NCBI GenBank assembly: GCA_011192155.1
Contig: DUEK01000003.1
Coordinates: forward strand, 47,919 to 99,594
DNA: 51,676 bases
Direction of reading: 5' to 3'
Origin: Thermoflexia bacterium
Lineage (GTDB): Bacteria > Chloroflexota > Anaerolineae > B4-G1
Positions within the stretch are counted from its first letter, which is position 1, and each line of letters begins with the position of its first letter. The position numbers were made by a program, and so were the translations under genes. The notes under the pieces are model-generated. The model ran no database searches, had not been told where the DNA came from, and was given only the letters and a program-made list of their open reading frames with translations. This document shows, piece by piece, positions 49,717 through 51,676 of this stretch.

Positions 49717-49745
49717 ATTATACACTACTTTTTTCGTTTTGGCTA
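49717..49745 (-). promoter_or_regulatory. dcw promoter upstream of mraZ
   Basis: The minus strand reads TAGCCA (49740-49745, weak -35), 17-nt spacer, TATAAT (49717-49722). Transcription would start near 49710 inside the MraZ repeats, leaving a leader of about 110 nt. Confidence 0.75.
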
Positions 49746-49812
49746 GTGCCTGGGGAAAACTTTAAGGTTGCCGTTCGGGGATCAAAAAACGCACTGAATG
49801 TACACGCGGCTG

Positions 49813-51528
49813 TTACAACTCGGTCTGTTCGTATCGCGCACGCTGGGCGCGCTCCTGAGACCGCTCCCACGTTGGGCGCGGCGGCCCTTCCTCAACCCAC
49901 AAGCGAGTGCTGCCGCTCACAGTGGTGACCAGGGCATTGGCGCTCACCTCTACCTCATACGCGCCGGGAGGGGCGCTCTGACCAGTCTCGTCGCGGCCAT
50001 CCCAAACCAGCATGTGCTCGCCCTTGTCTCGCCGTTGGCGGGAGAATAGAGTGACCACGTGGCGATTGGCCGCATCCCACACATCCGCCGTCACTATCGC
50101 CGGCCGGGAGATTTCGAACGCCACGACCGCAGGCTTCACCCAACGGTCGCCCTCTAGAGAAAGGGTGGGACGGGTCGCCCGCAGCACCAGAGAAAGGGGG
50201 CGCTGCCAGAAGCCACTGAACAACCACAGCCCAACGATCCCGGCAATACCGGCGCCGGCGACGCCGAGCACGGTGCGCACTTCGGCCGGCAGGGGCATGG
50301 TCGCGCTGTTCGTCGGCAAGCTGTACGTCACCTGTCGGGCCAACGCAGCTGTGTTGCCCGCCCGATCCACTGCATCAACCCGAATGACGTTGTCTCCTTC
50401 GAGCAGGTCAACCACTCCCTGGAATCCTCCCTGGCTGTCCACCGCCACCTCGCGTCCGTTGAGCCAGACGGCTACCATAGGCTCAGTCTTGCCCACGACC
50501 AGGAGCGAGGGTTCGCGCACCGTCATCCCATCTTGCACTGTGGTCAGAGAAAGCGCGGGCGGCCGGGTGTGCAGGTAAACGCGCCGCTCTTCCAACGTGA
50601 TGTTTCCTACAGCATCGGCGGCCTCAATGGTGATGATGTTCTCGCCCTCGTCGAGCACCACGTCCACGTCAAAGTTACCGTCGGCATCCACTGCGGCCTC
50701 GGCCCGGTTGACGCGCACCCGAGTTCCGTTCGGGACCGCGCCCTGCACGCTCAACATCTGTTGGTTGATCCACAGGCCGTCCGATGGGTTCAATACCACG
50801 ATATCCGGCGGCTGGGTAAGCAAAGTGATCTCGCGCGTAACGGAAGCTCTATTGCCCGCTTCATCCACCGCTGTCAATTCAATCTGATTTACTCCTTCAC
50901 GCAAGGGGTAGAGGACGCTGAATCCGCCACTCGTGCTGATCTCTAGCGGTTGAGGAGAGTCGTTCAGCCACACCGTAGCGTCTGGGTCAGTCACGCCCTC
51001 GATCAGTATTTCACTCTGGTCTCCGCCCACCTCTATGTCCTCCGGTAGATTCGCCAGGCGAATAATGGGGGACTGGGTGTCAAGGTGCAAGCGAATCGTG
51101 CTGGCGGAACTGCGCACGGTCGCCTGGGCAGTCACCTGGACCAGGTATGCTCCATCCGGCAGTGCCTGTCCCATTCGACCCAGGCCATCCCAAACCACCG
51201 TATGTTGCCCGGCGACCTGGGATTCGCCATCTACCAACGTCCGCACAATAGAGCGTGTCTCGTCCAGCACGTTTACGGTGACGCCAGCGTCGGCGGAGAG
51301 AGAATACATAACTAGGGCCGTGTCTGCATTTCCGTCTTCGTTGGGAGAAAAGATGGTGCGCTCCGCGCTAACGGTCACTTCGGGCGTGCGTACCCAATCC
51401 ATTGGGAACAGCAACACCAGCGTGGCCCCGATAGCGCCAATCGTCAAGAGGGCGAGCAAGGGAGCAACGTTGAGGCGTCGCACCGGTATAGATTTACGTT
51501 GGTTGGATTGCGTAAGGCGGGTTTTCAT
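49813..51528 (-). CDS. two-pass membrane protein with Ig-like repeats and FlgD-like domains
   Basis: 571 residues. Helix 1 (about 22-44), then a FlgD-Ig-like domain (about 55-135; FSPNEDGNADTALVMYSL, VVWDGLGRMGQALPDGAYLVQV), three Ig/glucodextranase-B-like repeats (about 150-405, each with ADAVGN/VDEAGN/VDRAGN ends), helix 2 (about 423-445) and a second FlgD-like domain (about 470-550; MLVWDGRDETGQSAPPGAYEVEV). By topology the second FlgD-like domain would be cytoplasmic, which is unusual. FSPNEDG is typical of gliding/surface-export related domains. It lies upstream of the mraZ promoter, same strand. Function unknown; an envelope structural role is inferred. Confidence 0.85.
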   Translation of the reverse strand: MKTRLTQSNQRKSIPVRRLNVAPLLALLTIGAIGATLVLLFPMDWVRTPEVTVSAERTIFSPNEDGNADTALVMYSLSADAGVTVNVLDETRSIVRTLVDGESQVAGQHTVVWDGLGRMGQALPDGAYLVQVTAQATVRSSASTIRLHLDTQSPIIRLANLPEDIEVGGDQSEILIEGVTDPDATVWLNDSPQPLEISTSGGFSVLYPLREGVNQIELTAVDEAGNRASVTREITLLTQPPDIVVLNPSDGLWINQQMLSVQGAVPNGTRVRVNRAEAAVDADGNFDVDVVLDEGENIITIEAADAVGNITLEERRVYLHTRPPALSLTTVQDGMTVREPSLLVVGKTEPMVAVWLNGREVAVDSQGGFQGVVDLLEGDNVIRVDAVDRAGNTAALARQVTYSLPTNSATMPLPAEVRTVLGVAGAGIAGIVGLWLFSGFWQRPLSLVLRATRPTLSLEGDRWVKPAVVAFEISRPAIVTADVWDAANRHVVTLFSRQRRDKGEHMLVWDGRDETGQSAPPGAYEVEVSANALVTTVSGSTRLWVEEGPPRPTWERSQERAQRARYEQTEL

Positions 51529-51556
51529 ATCTGTATCTGCCTGAGTACAAGTCTCA

Positions 51557-51676
51557 GTAGATCCAAATTTCAGACCTCGGAGGTCTCGGAAGATGACATT
51601 GGCAGCAAAATTGCTTAGATTGCGCCCGTTTTTACCGGCAAAGGCGCTCTCGAGAGACCTCCGAGGTCTTGTTGTC
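51557..51676. mobile_element. 138-bp MITE-like element, copy 2 (cut by window end)
   Basis: Begins GTAGATCCAAA and follows copy 1 (25257-25394) for 120 nt with two substitutions; the last 18 nt with the other inverted end lie outside the window. Same orientation as copy 1. It lies upstream of the Ig/FlgD-like gene. Confidence 0.8.

Noticed and set aside
48488-49765. 425-codon plus-strand open frame opposite rsmH and mraZ
   Set aside because: It runs through two conserved genes and the MraZ operator. It lies downstream of the antisense promoter at 47731, but no ribosome site or protein feature supports translation.

Overview
The window looks like chromosomal DNA of a GC-rich bacterium, most likely a member of the Chloroflexota (Anaerolineae-like). 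This is inferred from gene content and protein style, not from a marker search. The signs are Pro/Thr (TPTPTP) linkers in exported proteins, a DUF4388 protein beside a small GTPase, multi-GAF kinases, a V4R protein, and a division/cell-wall cluster with Chloroflexota-like insertions. No phage module, CRISPR array or integrase was seen. Almost all genes lie on the minus strand; the exceptions are the LysM protein and its small neighbour (1.8-3.7 kb), ssnA and the CBS-ACT gene (8.5-10.7 kb).

Layout: 0.2-0.4 kb, tRNA-Tyr and tRNA-Thr behind one promoter. 0.4-1.5 kb, a GT4 glycosyltransferase. 1.6-3.7 kb, an anchored LysM/SdrB-like surface protein and a small membrane protein. 3.9-8.0 kb, ftsK behind a membrane 7TM-GAF protein with a possible C-terminal HTH. 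8.5-10.7 kb, ssnA-type amidohydrolase and a CBS-ACT protein. 10.8-15.9 kb, an exported/membrane group (PPC-repeat protein, DUF4352-like protein, membrane-anchored WYL-like protein, two small membrane proteins). 16.2-18.5 kb, two ABC-2 permeases with no ATPase gene. 18.5-31.8 kb, a signalling and lipid-related stretch: alpha/beta hydrolases, response regulators, a four-GAF/PAS histidine kinase, an acyl-ACP-reductase-like protein, a left-handed beta-helix protein, a V4R protein, a small GTPase with a DUF4388 partner, and a cNMP-domain histidine kinase. 31.9-49.6 kb, a nearly complete dcw cluster in the order mraZ-rsmH-ftsL-pbp-murF-mraY-(81 aa)-murD-ftsW-murG-cvpA-like-murC-(51 aa)-murB-ddl-ftsQ-ftsA-ftsZ, with murE absent. 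49.8-51.5 kb, an anchored Ig/FlgD-like protein.

The dcw genes supply lipid I/II synthesis (MurB, MurC, MurD, MurF, Ddl, MraY, MurG), polymerisation and cross-linking (FtsW, PBP) and the Z-ring (FtsA, FtsZ, FtsQ, FtsL). MraZ probably represses its own promoter through four TGGG repeats spaced exactly 10 bp, directly downstream of the -10 box.

The least ordinary layer is the repeats. Tracts of 7-nt units sit at gene boundaries and often supply the stop codon; one tract is inside ssnA. There is also a 138-bp element with 11-bp inverted ends (two near-identical copies), CACAGAG-type inverted elements, a palindrome inserted in frame in a permease, and a hairpin family with compensatory stem changes. 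A strong plus-strand promoter aims against ftsL/rsmH and has no sense gene in front of it.
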